Notes under the pieces: model-generated
Seen by the model: only the letters and a program-made list of their open reading frames with translations
Database searches by the model: none
Told to the model about the DNA's origin: nothing
Part shown: positions 1-7,736 of the stretch, one piece after another
How the letters are laid out: every line of letters begins with the position of its first letter
Numbering within the stretch: the stretch's first letter is position 1
Assembly: GCF_041821065.1 (NCBI RefSeq)
Contig: NZ_JBGUAX010000014.1
Span: 1-59,253, forward strand
From: Egicoccus sp. AB-alg2
Lineage (GTDB): Bacteria > Actinomycetota > Nitriliruptoria > Nitriliruptorales > Nitriliruptoraceae
Length of the DNA stretch: 59,253 bases
Direction: 5' to 3'
Program-made: the position numbers and the translations under genes

Positions 1-77
1 AGTTCGCTCCTCGTGGTGACCGTTGGCGGCCGGCGGATCCGGCCCGCAGCGTGGTGCTGCCTCTGACGGGTGATGGA

Positions 78-138
78 CGGTCGTGCTGACACGACCGATG
101 GCCCTTCACGTCACCACCGGGGGCGAGCCGAAGGGCCA
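78..138. other. Two hairpin-forming inverted repeats beyond the tRNA cluster
   Basis: Positions 78-85 and 90-97 form a perfect 8-bp stem with a 4-nt loop. Positions 99-107 and 130-138 form a perfect 9-bp stem with a longer loop. Both lie just 3' of tRNA-Met on the transcribed (minus) strand. They may act in 3' processing or termination of the tRNA transcript. No T-run follows, so this is structure without a proven role. No coding region is visible in bases 1-149. Confidence 0.35.
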
Positions 139-149
139 CGGTCGGCTCG

Positions 150-221
150 TAGCGGCGGGTGGACTCGAACCACCGACACAGCGATTATGAGTCGCTTGCT
201 CTACCTCTGAGCTACGCCGCC
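150..221 (-). tRNA. tRNA-Met (CAT)
   Basis: On the minus strand the sequence folds as a 72-nt cloverleaf. The acceptor GGCGGCG pairs with the 3' strand, with one G-U pair at the top, and the T-arm contains GGTTCGAGTCC. The anticodon stem AGCGA/TCGCT encloses loop CTCATAA, giving anticodon CAT. The first base pair and GGCGGCG acceptor suggest the elongator rather than the initiator. The discriminator is A and no CCA is encoded. It is the last member of a Tyr-Thr-Met cluster. Confidence 0.95.
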
Positions 222-295
222 GTGACGAAGCGTCCGACGGTGCCCGTGGCCGGGAGCCACGTGCACGCGGTCCATACGGGTCCGGGTGGACCCGG

Positions 296-368
296 AGCCC
301 TGGCGCGGAATCGAACCGCGGACCCCATCCTTACCATGGATGTGCTCTGCCGACTGAGCTACCAGGGC
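296..368 (-). tRNA. tRNA-Thr (GGT)
   Basis: A minus-strand 73-nt cloverleaf. The acceptor GCCCTGG pairs with CCAGGGC and the discriminator is T. The anticodon stem CATCC/GGATG closes loop ATGGTAA, giving anticodon GGT. The T-arm contains GGTTCGATTCC. It lies 74 nt upstream of tRNA-Met on the same strand and is probably co-transcribed with it. Confidence 0.95.
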
Positions 369-467
369 GGGCTTGCGGGGGCGCAGCGTAGCCAGCACCA
401 TCCGGCGCGTCGAACCCGACGTGCACGGTCGTGCGTCGAGATGGTGCTGGCTGAAGCTGTACCTGGG

Positions 468-549
468 TGGAGGGAGCAGGATTCGAACCTGCGAAGGCAT
501 AGCCGCTCGGTTTACAGCCGAGATCCTTTGGCCGCTCGGACATCCCTCC
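468..549 (-). tRNA. tRNA-Tyr (GTA)
   Basis: A minus-strand class II tRNA of about 82 nt with a long variable arm. The acceptor GGAGGGA pairs with TCCCTCC and the discriminator is A. The anticodon stem CTCGG/CCGAG closes loop CTGTAAA, giving anticodon GTA. The T-arm contains GGTTCGAATCC. It is the first gene of the Tyr-Thr-Met group. In many actinobacteria such tRNAs lead into rpmG/secE/nusG; if so here, those genes would lie left of the window. Confidence 0.95.
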
Positions 550-627
550 GGGTGGCCCGTTGGCGTCACGGGCAGGGACGGAGGGTAGGTTCTGGCGGGT
601 CGGCAGGCAAACCGGACGTGCGTCGAT

Positions 628-1170
628 TCAGGGCTCTGCGAGGCGGTACGCCGCCACCTTGGCGCCCAGGCTCAAGGTCGTCCGCGCCGCGACGCCAGCG
701 GTCGGGATGAGCCACCGACCACCGTCGTCGGCGAGCACGTACAGGAGGTCCGAGGCGGCGGCGTCGAAGGGCTTGACGGTGTGGAAGCTCCGGTTGCCGC
801 CGCGGGTGGCCAGCGACACCACGAAGATGCCGTACGGGGACCGGTACGTCGTGGTCTTCACCTGCACGCGGTGCAGGCGCCGGCCGTCGTCGACGACGAG
901 GTCGTAGGGCTGGCTGTCGATCAGCGGGACGCTGACCGCCCACCCCCGACGACCGAAGTACGCGATCGCGTCGGTGACGCCGAGCAGCCCCTGCTCGCGC
1001 GGGTTGGCGCGCCAGATCGTGTCCGGCGAGCGGCGGCCGGCCTTGGCCAGGTGCGCCGCCCGGTGTCCCGTCGCCACCTCGCCCGCCGCCACCGCGGCGC
1101 CACCACCCGCCGCCACGACGGGCTCGGCCGAGCGCCCATCGGCGAGCGGAAGGGATGGTTGGTCGGGCAT
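628..1170 (-). CDS. PD-(D/E)XK nuclease-like protein
   Basis: A 180-residue protein. The C-terminal two thirds resemble the small PD-(D/E)XK endonuclease-like family (PDDEXK_5 type). The segment around residues 75-115 has the motif order YDLVVDDG then HRVQVKTT, matching the D...(E/Q)xK metal site of this fold. The N-terminal 45 residues are Ala/Gly-rich and look disordered. The ATG at 1170 was chosen because homology begins well inside the ORF and the longer reading extends over yajQ. The biological role is unknown; DNA cleavage is inferred from the motif only. It is divergent from yajQ. Confidence 0.6.
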   Translation of the reverse strand: MPDQPSLPLADGRSAEPVVAAGGGAAVAAGEVATGHRAAHLAKAGRRSPDTIWRANPREQGLLGVTDAIAYFGRRGWAVSVPLIDSQPYDLVVDDGRRLHRVQVKTTTYRSPYGIFVVSLATRGGNRSFHTVKPFDAAASDLLYVLADDGGRWLIPTAGVAARTTLSLGAKVAAYRLAEP

Positions 1171-1263
1171 GGCGCGCCTCCGGTCGGTCGGCAGTGTGGA
1201 GGTGGCCGGCGAGTAGGCTCGCGGCCTGTCCACAGCCACGCCCGGCGACGCGAGGAGACCGCC

Positions 1264-1755
1264 ATGGCCGAGTCCAGCTTCGACATCGAGGCCGGCGTCG
1301 ACCGACAGGAGGTCGACAACGCCATCAACCAGGCCGCCCGAGAGGTGGCGACCCGCTTCGACTTCAAGGACACCGACACCGTCGTGGAGTGGGCCGGCGA
1401 GGAGGGCATCCGGGTCGAGTCCGTCTCCGAGGACCGGACCCGCGCGGCCCTCGAGGTGCTGCGCGACAAGATCGTGAAGCGCAAGGTGTCGCTGAAGGCG
1501 TTGGACGTCGCCGACCCGCGCGACGTCGCCGGTGGCCGCAGCCGCATCGACGTCGCGCTCATCAACACGCTGCCCGCCGACCTGGCCAAGACGATCGTCA
1601 AGGACATCAAGGCGACCAAGCTGAAGGTCACCCCCACCAACATGGGCGATCACATCCGGGTGGCCGGCAAGAAGCGCGACGACCTGCAGGAGATCCAGGC
1701 GATGGTCCGCTCCAAGGACTACGACGCGCCCCTGCGGTTCACCAACTACAAGTAG
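1264..1755 (+). CDS. yajQ: YajQ family nucleotide-binding protein
   Basis: A 163-residue protein, the normal YajQ/UPF0234 length, which forms two ferredoxin-like folds. It opens with an ESSFDIEAGVDRQEVDNAIN-type start and ends with the family's RSKDYDAPLRFTNYK-type tail. Some YajQ proteins bind cyclic di-GMP or nucleic acid; which applies here cannot be told. The ATG at 1264 has a GAGGAG ribosome site 6 nt upstream. The following membrane-protein gene starts 20 nt downstream on the same strand. Confidence 0.9.
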   Translation: MAESSFDIEAGVDRQEVDNAINQAAREVATRFDFKDTDTVVEWAGEEGIRVESVSEDRTRAALEVLRDKIVKRKVSLKALDVADPRDVAGGRSRIDVALINTLPADLAKTIVKDIKATKLKVTPTNMGDHIRVAGKKRDDLQEIQAMVRSKDYDAPLRFTNYK

Positions 1756-1775
1756 CCGTCCCGGTCTCGCGCGGC

Positions 1776-2486
1776 GTGCGACCCGGTACCCCGCTGACGC
1801 CGGGCGAACGACGCCTGGCCGTCGCGGCCGTCGTCGCGCTCGCCTGGTACGTGACGTCATGGGCCGTCGGCGGCGTGCTCGAGGACGACTACGACCCGGC
1901 CGACCAGGCCATCAGCGAACTGTTCGACCTCGCCGCGTCCACGGCCCCACGGCTCTTGATCAGCTCCGGGTTGCTGGTGAGCGCCCTCGGGCTGATCGGC
2001 TTCGGCTGGCTGCTCCACCGGCGCCTGCCAGGCAGCTCGCCACTGGGGCCGGCCGCCGTGGTCGGCTCGGGCATCGCGACCGGCCTGATCCTCGCGTTCC
2101 CCTGCACCGCGGGCTGCCCGGGGCTGGGAACGACGTGGACCGACACGGGCCATGGCGTGCTCGCCACGGTCGGCTACGGACTGCTCGTCCTCGCGCCCCT
2201 GCTGATCGGGTGGCGCATCCGCCCGGCGCTGCCCGTGCTGGCGAGTTGGTGCTGGGCCCTCGGTGGCGCCGCGCTGGCGGTGTTCCTCGTGAACCAGGCC
2301 GGCCTGCTGGGATGGGGCACGGGGATTGCCCAGCGGGTGTTCAACACCACCGCCGACGTCTGGTACGTGGTCGCCGCCGTGTGGCTGCTCCGTGGCCAGC
2401 ACCTGTCCGCCCACGCCGAGGCGGCCGGGCTCGGCCGTGGCCGCGATCGACCCCCACGACGCCAACGACCCGGAGCCGACCCGTGA
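1776..2486 (+). CDS. DUF998-like integral membrane protein
   Basis: A 236-residue protein with about six hydrophobic segments (near residues 12-30, 52-72, 82-105, 122-142, 148-168 and 180-200). It has a short extracytoplasmic CTAGCPG segment and an arginine-rich C-terminus, resembling DUF998 membrane proteins of unknown function. The GTG at 1776 is the most plausible start: it lies 20 nt after yajQ and keeps the first hydrophobic helix. The stop overlaps the start of the HIT gene by 4 nt (GTGA), so the two are translationally coupled. No specific function can be assigned. Confidence 0.6.
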   Translation: MRPGTPLTPGERRLAVAAVVALAWYVTSWAVGGVLEDDYDPADQAISELFDLAASTAPRLLISSGLLVSALGLIGFGWLLHRRLPGSSPLGPAAVVGSGIATGLILAFPCTAGCPGLGTTWTDTGHGVLATVGYGLLVLAPLLIGWRIRPALPVLASWCWALGGAALAVFLVNQAGLLGWGTGIAQRVFNTTADVWYVVAAVWLLRGQHLSAHAEAAGLGRGRDRPPRRQRPGADP

Positions 2487-2761
2487 CCGACTGCATCTTC
2501 TGCGCCATCGTCGCCGGCCACGCACCCGCCCGCGTGGTGCACGAGACGCCGCGGACCGTGGCGTTCCTCGACATCAACCCCGCCACGCGCGGGCACACGC
2601 TGGTGATCCCGCGCGACCATGCCCGCGACCTGCACGACGTCCACGTCATCCCGCGGTATCCCGACGACGGGCTCGTGCTGCCGTGGGTGCCGACCCCTGG
2701 TGACCAGCGGGTCCTGGACGCCGCCGCGGCGGACCTGCGCGGCGCCCTCCGCAGCGCCTGA
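2483..2761 (+). CDS. HIT-family protein with internal deletion of the catalytic core
   Basis: The 92-residue product starts like a normal HIT hydrolase (MTDCIFCAIVAGHAPARVVHE) and continues to GHTLVIPRDHARDLHDV near residue 53. It then jumps directly to HVIPRYPDDG, the sequence that normally follows the HxHxH motif. About 45-55 residues are missing compared with family members of around 140 aa, including the helical region, the conserved Asn and the first two active-site histidines. The reading frame is intact. It is probably inactive as a nucleotidyl hydrolase, or a decaying gene. The start is the GTG overlapping the upstream stop. Confidence 0.65.
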   Translation: MTDCIFCAIVAGHAPARVVHETPRTVAFLDINPATRGHTLVIPRDHARDLHDVHVIPRYPDDGLVLPWVPTPGDQRVLDAAAADLRGALRSA

Positions 2762-2787
2762 GCACGCCCTACGTCGCGCGGCCGGGG

Positions 2788-2845
2788 CGGTCGCTCGGGC
2801 GGGGCACGCCGAGGCGCGCTCGGGCCGGTCGCTCGGGGCACGCCG
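2788..2845. repeat. Imperfect direct repeat in the HIT/SpoIIAA-like spacer
   Basis: CGGTCGCTCGGG...GGCACGCCG occurs at 2788-2811 and again at 2826-2845, the second copy lacking 4 bases. The repeat fills the spacer before the SpoIIAA-like gene. No function is evident. Confidence 0.6.
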
Positions 2846-3268
2846 GTGGCGCGGCTGCCACGGCCTCCTACGGTGGCTCCATGCGACGCGAGGTGGAGCA
2901 CGTACCGCAAGCTGCCGGAGAGCGAGGGCCGTGTGCTGGGCTACGCCGTCGAAGGCCGGCTCGAGCGCGACGACGTCGAGCGGATGCAGGCCGAGATGCG
3001 CGTCGCGATGGAACAGCACGGCGACCTGCGACTGTTGGTGCGCATCGACGGCATGGACGACCTGACACCCGAGGCCGTCTGGCAGGACCTCGAGATGACC
3101 CCCGACTACCTCCGTCGGGTCGAGCGTCTGGCCGTGGTCGGCGACGAGCGTTGGCACCGCTGGGCGACCACCGCGGCACGCCCGTTCGCCGACGCGGCCC
3201 ACTTCCCGCCCGAGGAGCAGAACGACGCCTGGGCGTGGGTGCGCGGCGAGGACGCCGACGGCGCCTGA
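2846..3268 (+). CDS. SpoIIAA/STAS-like protein
   Basis: The product is 140 residues from the GTG at 2846, or 131 from an in-frame GTG at 2873. From about residue 20 it follows the SpoIIAA-like pattern: a LPESEGRVLGYAVEGRLERD strand-turn-strand, a helix around RMQAEMRVAMEQHGDLRLLVRIDGM, then a VERLAVVGDERWHRWATT segment and an acidic end. Such small STAS-fold proteins are common and mostly of unknown role. The start is uncertain: a GGGG run 7-8 nt before 2846 is the only ribosome-site-like feature. Confidence 0.6.
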   Translation: MARLPRPPTVAPCDARWSTYRKLPESEGRVLGYAVEGRLERDDVERMQAEMRVAMEQHGDLRLLVRIDGMDDLTPEAVWQDLEMTPDYLRRVERLAVVGDERWHRWATTAARPFADAAHFPPEEQNDAWAWVRGEDADGA

Positions 3269-3343
3269 CCGCCCGCGGGCGGCTCCTCCGGCGCATCGAC
3301 GGGTCGCCCGCCTCGCGCCGACGGTGGCGCTCGCCGGGAGCCA

Positions 3344-3349
3344 TACCCT
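3344..3349 (+). promoter_or_regulatory. Candidate -10 element (TACCCT) for the nei-dedA pair
   Basis: TACCCT fits the actinobacterial TAnnnT -10 pattern and lies 72 nt before the GTG of the glycosylase gene. The transcript would start near 3356, at the edge of a perfect inverted repeat. No convincing -35 box is visible. Confidence 0.3.
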
Positions 3350-3356
3350 GACCCCA

Positions 3357-3381
3357 CGTGCACGGACGCCGTCCGTGCACG
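3357..3381. promoter_or_regulatory. Perfect 25-bp inverted repeat (operator or mRNA hairpin)
   Basis: CGTGCACGGACG at 3357-3368, one central base, then its exact reverse complement at 3370-3381. It lies 40 nt upstream of the DNA-glycosylase start and directly after a candidate -10. It does not match the actinobacterial LexA pattern (GAACnnnnGTTC). Either a repressor palindrome or a very stable 5'-leader hairpin is possible. Confidence 0.55.
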
Positions 3382-3420
3382 ACCGCGCTCCCCCGCCTCC
3401 TGCCTGTCGAGGACCCGCCC

Positions 3421-4275
3421 GTGCCCGAGGGCCACACCATCCACCGGCTCGCCCGGGACCACACCGGCTGGCTGGCCGGTACCGCTGTCGCCGTGTCGTC
3501 GCCCCAGGGCCGCTTCGCGCAGGGCGCCGCGCTGCTCGACGGCTCCCGGTTCGTGGGCGCCGAGGCCTACGGCAAGCACCTGTTCCACCACTACGAGGGC
3601 GAACGGGTGGTGCACGTCCACCTCGGCCTGTACGGCAAGTTCCACCGGCACGCCGTCCCACCACCGGAGCCACGGCCGACCGTGCGCTACCGCGTCGTGG
3701 GCGACGAGGTGTCCCTCGACCTCATCGGCGCCACGCAGTGCCACCTCGTCACGCCCGACGAGGTGGAGGCGATCACGGGACGGCTCGGTCCGGACCCGCT
3801 GCGCGACGACGCCGACCCCGACCGGGCCTGGACGGCGCTGCAGCGCCGCCGCATCGGCATCGGGCAGGCCCTGATGGACCAGGCCGTCCTGGCCGGGATC
3901 GGCAACGTCTACCGGGCCGAGATCCTCTATGTCCACGGCCTGCACCCGGAGACCCCGGCCAACCGGATCACCCGCGCGCAGTGGGACAGCATGTGGCGGA
4001 CGCTGCGCGCGTGGTTGCGCAGTGGGGTCGAGGAGCAGCGCATCATCACGGTGGACCCGAAGGAGGTCGGCGTGTCCCGGGCGAAGCTCACCAGTGAGCA
4101 GGCCACGTACGTCTACAAGTCGGACCGCTGCCCGCGATGCGACACCGAGGTACGCCGCTGGGACATCGCCGGGCGCTGGGCATATGCCTGCGAGTCGTGC
4201 CAGCCTCGTCCACGGCGGCGCGGCGGGTCGACAGCGATACGCCGGACCGCCGCCAGCGACCGGGCCGCGTCGTGA
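3421..4275 (+). CDS. Nei/Fpg-family DNA glycosylase/AP lyase
   Basis: A 284-residue base-excision-repair enzyme. After removal of the start residue the protein begins PEGHTIHR, with the catalytic N-terminal Pro and the following Glu. The H2TH region contains GIGQALMDQAVLAGIGNVYRAE. A C-terminal zinc finger has CPRCD...CESCQ (Cx2C...Cx2C, residues about 237-260). PEGHTIHRLARDH resembles one actinobacterial Nei branch that acts on oxidised pyrimidines; substrate preference is inferred. The GTG at 3421 was chosen because Pro must be residue 2; a longer upstream reading exists. The stop overlaps the DedA-like gene by 4 nt. Confidence 0.85.
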   Translation: MPEGHTIHRLARDHTGWLAGTAVAVSSPQGRFAQGAALLDGSRFVGAEAYGKHLFHHYEGERVVHVHLGLYGKFHRHAVPPPEPRPTVRYRVVGDEVSLDLIGATQCHLVTPDEVEAITGRLGPDPLRDDADPDRAWTALQRRRIGIGQALMDQAVLAGIGNVYRAEILYVHGLHPETPANRITRAQWDSMWRTLRAWLRSGVEEQRIITVDPKEVGVSRAKLTSEQATYVYKSDRCPRCDTEVRRWDIAGRWAYACESCQPRPRRRGGSTAIRRTAASDRAAS

Positions 4276-5003
4276 GCGCCGGCGCCCAGCCCGCGCCGGC
4301 GGCCCGCGAGGACCGGGCGGTCCTTCGCCGCCTGTTGCTCACCCTGGCGGTGCTGCGGTTCGCGATCCCGATCGCGATGCTGCCGCTCATCCCGGTCATG
4401 CTCGGCGAGCGCTTCCTGCTGCTGCTCGCGCTGCGGCCCGGCAAGGAGCTGCTGCTGCTCGGCGGCGGGCGTGCCCGGATCAGCGGCGACCCCGCGATCC
4501 TCGAGTTGTGGCTGGCCGCCTTCCCGTTCCTGGTCGCGGCCGTCTGGGTCTTCTTCGCGCTCGGTCGCCTCTACCGCGAGGCGCTGCGCACGGGCGACGG
4601 GCCGGCATGGCTGCACCGGGCGGTGCCGGCCGACCGGCTGGCGCTTGCGGACCGGATCCTCGCCAAGCGCGGCCCGGCGATCGCGGTGCTCGGCCGGATC
4701 GCGACGATTCCGCCCACCGTGCTGGCGGCGGCCGCCGGGGCGTCGGACGTGCCGGCCCGCCGGTACCTCGCTGCGGACTTCGTGGGTGCGGTGGCCGGGT
4801 TCGGCACGGCGGTGGGCGCCGGCTACGTGCTGGGACGGGCCTACGAGGACGGCGGCCCGTGGCTGACCGGTGCCGGCGTGGCGTTCGTGGTGGTCCTCGT
4901 GCTGCTGCTCACCCGCTGGATCCAGCGGGAGGCCGAGGCGATGCCGGCGGAGCCGGACACCGGTGCGGCCTCGCCGCAGGGCGACGGCGCGCCCGACGCC
5001 TGA
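4272..5003 (+). CDS. DedA/VTT-like membrane protein
   Basis: A 243-residue membrane protein. Hydrophobic segments lie near residues 17-45, 78-95, 128-150, 157-178 and 195-215. The motif GRIATIPPTVLAAAAGAS, followed by a conserved Asp/Gly helix (ADFVGAVAGFGTAVGAG), matches the SNARE-associated/VTT region of DedA proteins, several of which flip phospholipids or polyprenyl phosphates. The N-terminal half is more divergent than in classical DedA, so the exact transport role is open. The GTG start overlaps the glycosylase stop (GTGA), which implies coupling. Confidence 0.65.
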   Translation: MSAGAQPAPAAREDRAVLRRLLLTLAVLRFAIPIAMLPLIPVMLGERFLLLLALRPGKELLLLGGGRARISGDPAILELWLAAFPFLVAAVWVFFALGRLYREALRTGDGPAWLHRAVPADRLALADRILAKRGPAIAVLGRIATIPPTVLAAAAGASDVPARRYLAADFVGAVAGFGTAVGAGYVLGRAYEDGGPWLTGAGVAFVVVLVLLLTRWIQREAEAMPAEPDTGAASPQGDGAPDA

Positions 5004-5040
5004 CGCGACCCGGGCGCCGCGGCCGGGTGTCGGCGCCGGG

Positions 5041-5955
5041 TCAGCGCCAGCCGTCGGCGAAGGACTGGCCGGGTCCGAGCTGGCCCATCTGGCGCGCCTG
5101 CTCCTCCAACGCCGCGATCCGCTCCGGGATCGGCGGGTGCGTGGAGAACAGCTTCATGGCGGCGCGGCCACCGAACGGCGCGGCGATGAACAGGTGCTGC
5201 ATCGCCGGGTTGGTCTCGGCCTTCGTGCCCCCGGCCCGCAGCAGCCGCGGGTCGTTGGCGCCTCGCTCGAGCTTCGCCAGCGCCCGGGCGAGGGCGAGCG
5301 GCTTGCCCGTGAGTTCGGCCCCGGTGTGGTCGGCCAGCGACTCGCGCGAGCGGGTGATCGACGCCTGGATGATCATCGCCACGACCGGTGCGATGATGGA
5401 GGCGGCGATGGCCGCGATCGGGTTCATGCCGTTCCGGTCGTTGCCGCCCATGATCGGCAGCCACCGCAGCATCAGGGCGAGGTAGGAGATCGCCGTGCCG
5501 ATCATGGCGGCGACCGAACCGATCAGGATGTCCCGGTTGTAGACGTGCTGCAGCTCGTGGCCGATGACGCCCTCGAGCTCCTCACGGTCGAGCGCCTGGT
5601 ACAGCCCCTGGTTGATGCACACCGCCGCGTTCTGCGGATTGCGACCGGTGGCGAAGGCATTCAGCTGCGGCGACGGCGACAGGTACAGCCGCGGCATCGG
5701 CTGGTTGGCCTTCTGCGCGAGCCCCCGCACGGTGGCGTACACGTCCGGGAACTGCGCCTCGTCCATGGGCTGCGCCCGCGCCATCTTGATGGCGAGCTTG
5801 TCCGAGTAGAAGTAGCTGAAGAAGTTCATGGCGATCGCCACGATCAGCATCAACGTCAGGAAGCCGCCGTTACCCGGGTCGACGAGTGCGCCGATCAGCA
5901 GCAGCAGGCCCGACATGGCGGCCAACAGGACGAACGTCTTCGCGCTCTTGAACAT
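5041..5955 (-). CDS. htpX: HtpX-type membrane zinc metalloprotease
   Basis: A 304-residue protein, normal for HtpX, which helps degrade misfolded membrane proteins. Two N-terminal transmembrane segments (about 7-25 and 32-50) precede the M48 catalytic domain. That domain has HELQHVYNRD at about residue 133, with zinc ligands His, His and the catalytic Glu, and the downstream helix SRESLADHTG carries the third ligand. Two more hydrophobic segments lie between them. The C-terminal STHPPIPERIAAL block is typical. The ATG at 5955 is preceded by GGGTGAG. It is convergent with dedA; 250 bp without a gene separate it from nuoN. Confidence 0.92.
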   Translation of the reverse strand: MFKSAKTFVLLAAMSGLLLLIGALVDPGNGGFLTLMLIVAIAMNFFSYFYSDKLAIKMARAQPMDEAQFPDVYATVRGLAQKANQPMPRLYLSPSPQLNAFATGRNPQNAAVCINQGLYQALDREELEGVIGHELQHVYNRDILIGSVAAMIGTAISYLALMLRWLPIMGGNDRNGMNPIAAIAASIIAPVVAMIIQASITRSRESLADHTGAELTGKPLALARALAKLERGANDPRLLRAGGTKAETNPAMQHLFIAAPFGGRAAMKLFSTHPPIPERIAALEEQARQMGQLGPGQSFADGWR

Positions 5956-6205
5956 CTCACCCGTTCTCGGTACGGAGGGTCCGAGGGCGAGGGTACGAGC
6001 GGGGCTCGTCCGGAGCCAGATGTCCGGACAGCGGCCTTACCCGAAACTTACGTCGCCTCGGCTCACATCACGTGAACACCGAGGGGTTCGGGTCCGGCCG
6101 GCCGGACGGACGCCGTGGGCGTTGGCGGCTCGAGGCCGCGGACGCCGGCGGCCGGGCCCCGGTGCCCCCCGTGGCCTGCGACGGGCGCGGGAGGAGCCGC
6201 GCGGG

Positions 6206-7672
6206 TCAGCCCGTGGCCAGCAGGCTGGTCAGCGACGAGTAGTCGGTGACCAGGCCCGGCAGCACCCCGAGCACGACGGTGCCGACCATCAGCACCAGCA
6301 CCACCAGCGAGAGCTGGAAGCCGGGCTGGAGCGCGGGCAGCCCCTCGCGGGCCGGGTCCATCCACATGCCCTTGACGATGCGCAGGTAATAGAAGAACGC
6401 GATGACCGAGTTGATCGCGAGGAACACCATCAGCACGATGCCGAACACGGTGACCTCGACGAGCGCCGCCTCGATGATGGCGAACTTCGCCCACAGGCCC
6501 ACCGTCGGCGGCGCGCCACCGAGGCTCAGCAGGAACACGGTCATCGCCATCGCCATGAGCGGGCTCTTCTGCGCCAGACCGGCGTAGTCGGCCAGGGAGC
6601 GCAGGCCGGTGCGACGGTTGACGGCGATGGCGACCCCGAACGCACCGATGTTCATGACGGCGTAGGCAACGAGGTAGAACACGATGGCCGACACCGCGGC
6701 GTCGTTGACCTCGGGGGCCCCGGAACGGGCGAGCCCGAACGGGATCAGCATGTAGCCGGCCTGCGCGACCGACGAGTAGGCCAGCAGACGGATGAGGTCG
6801 CGCTGCTGCAGGGCGACGAGGTTGCCGATCGTCATCGTCAGGATGGCGAGCACCCCGAGCACCGGCGCCCACACGTCGGCGACCGGCTCGAAGGCGATGA
6901 ACGCCACGGCCATCAGACCCGCGAACCCGGCGGCCTTGGACGCGACCGCCAGCATGGCCGCGACCGGCATCGGCGAGCCCGCGTAGGTGTCGGGCGCCCA
7001 GAAGTGGAACGGCACCGCGGAGATCTTGAACGCGAATCCGACGATCACCAGCATGACCGACGCCAGCAGCAGCGGCGTGAGCTCGGCGTCGCCGCCCATC
7101 GCGGCCGCGATGTCGGGCAGGTAGGTGGACCCGGCGAAGCCGTAGACCATCGACATGCCGAAGAGCATGAGCGCGACCGACAGCACGCCGATGAGGAAGA
7201 ACTTCAGTGCCGCCTCGGAGGAGTACAGGTCGCGCTTGCGCAGCCCGGCCATCACGAACGCCGGAACGGACACGGTCTCCAGCGCGATGAACAGCAGCAG
7301 CAGGTCGCGCGAGGACGGCATCAGCAGCATGCCGATGAACGACGTGAGCAGCAGGAAGTAGTACTCGCCCTGGAAGTAGCGGCCCTCGGCGAAGAACCGC
7401 CAGCTGATGCCGAGGATGGCGAGCAGGCTGCCGAGGAACAGCAGCTTGAAGACCACGGCGAACTCGTTGACGACGAACATGCCGCCGAAGGTCTCGCGCT
7501 GCTCGCCCCACAGCGCGATCGTGAAGCCGATCGCGACCAGCGTGCCGAGCCCCGCGACGGGGTTGACCAGCTGCTTGGCCTCACCACGCAGGGCGAGGTC
7601 GGCTGCCAGCACGATCAGCGCCGTGACCGTCAGCGCGATCTCCGGTGCGATCGCGAAGAAGTCGATGGCCAT
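6206..7672 (-). CDS. nuoN: NADH-quinone oxidoreductase subunit N, first operon
   Basis: A 488-residue, 14-helix antiporter-like proton channel of the complex I membrane arm. The NuoN/M/L core is recognisable, including PFHFWAPDTYAGSP and LLAYSSVAQAGYML. It is the last gene of the NuoEFG-less operon, 64 nt after nuoM. A second, quite divergent NuoN (547 aa) is encoded at 24983-26626, so the two operons are old paralogues rather than a recent duplication. The 250-bp region after its stop has several GC-rich inverted repeats but no clear terminator. Confidence 0.93.
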   Translation of the reverse strand: MAIDFFAIAPEIALTVTALIVLAADLALRGEAKQLVNPVAGLGTLVAIGFTIALWGEQRETFGGMFVVNEFAVVFKLLFLGSLLAILGISWRFFAEGRYFQGEYYFLLLTSFIGMLLMPSSRDLLLLFIALETVSVPAFVMAGLRKRDLYSSEAALKFFLIGVLSVALMLFGMSMVYGFAGSTYLPDIAAAMGGDAELTPLLLASVMLVIVGFAFKISAVPFHFWAPDTYAGSPMPVAAMLAVASKAAGFAGLMAVAFIAFEPVADVWAPVLGVLAILTMTIGNLVALQQRDLIRLLAYSSVAQAGYMLIPFGLARSGAPEVNDAAVSAIVFYLVAYAVMNIGAFGVAIAVNRRTGLRSLADYAGLAQKSPLMAMAMTVFLLSLGGAPPTVGLWAKFAIIEAALVEVTVFGIVLMVFLAINSVIAFFYYLRIVKGMWMDPAREGLPALQPGFQLSLVVLVLMVGTVVLGVLPGLVTDYSSLTSLLATG

Positions 7673-7736
7673 GGTCAGGTTTCCCGTCTCGAAGGTCGTC
7701 GTGGCCGGGGGGCCGGCCGCCGGTCGATGCGTCGCG

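Noticed and set aside
1155-2486. Long upstream extension of the DUF998-like protein
   Set aside because: The first two hundred codons are an out-of-frame shadow of yajQ; the GTG at 1776 is the first sensible start.
6061-6085. Rex-like site near CACGTGAACACC
   Set aside because: Only one half resembles GTGAAC; there is no matching TTCACA arm at the right distance.
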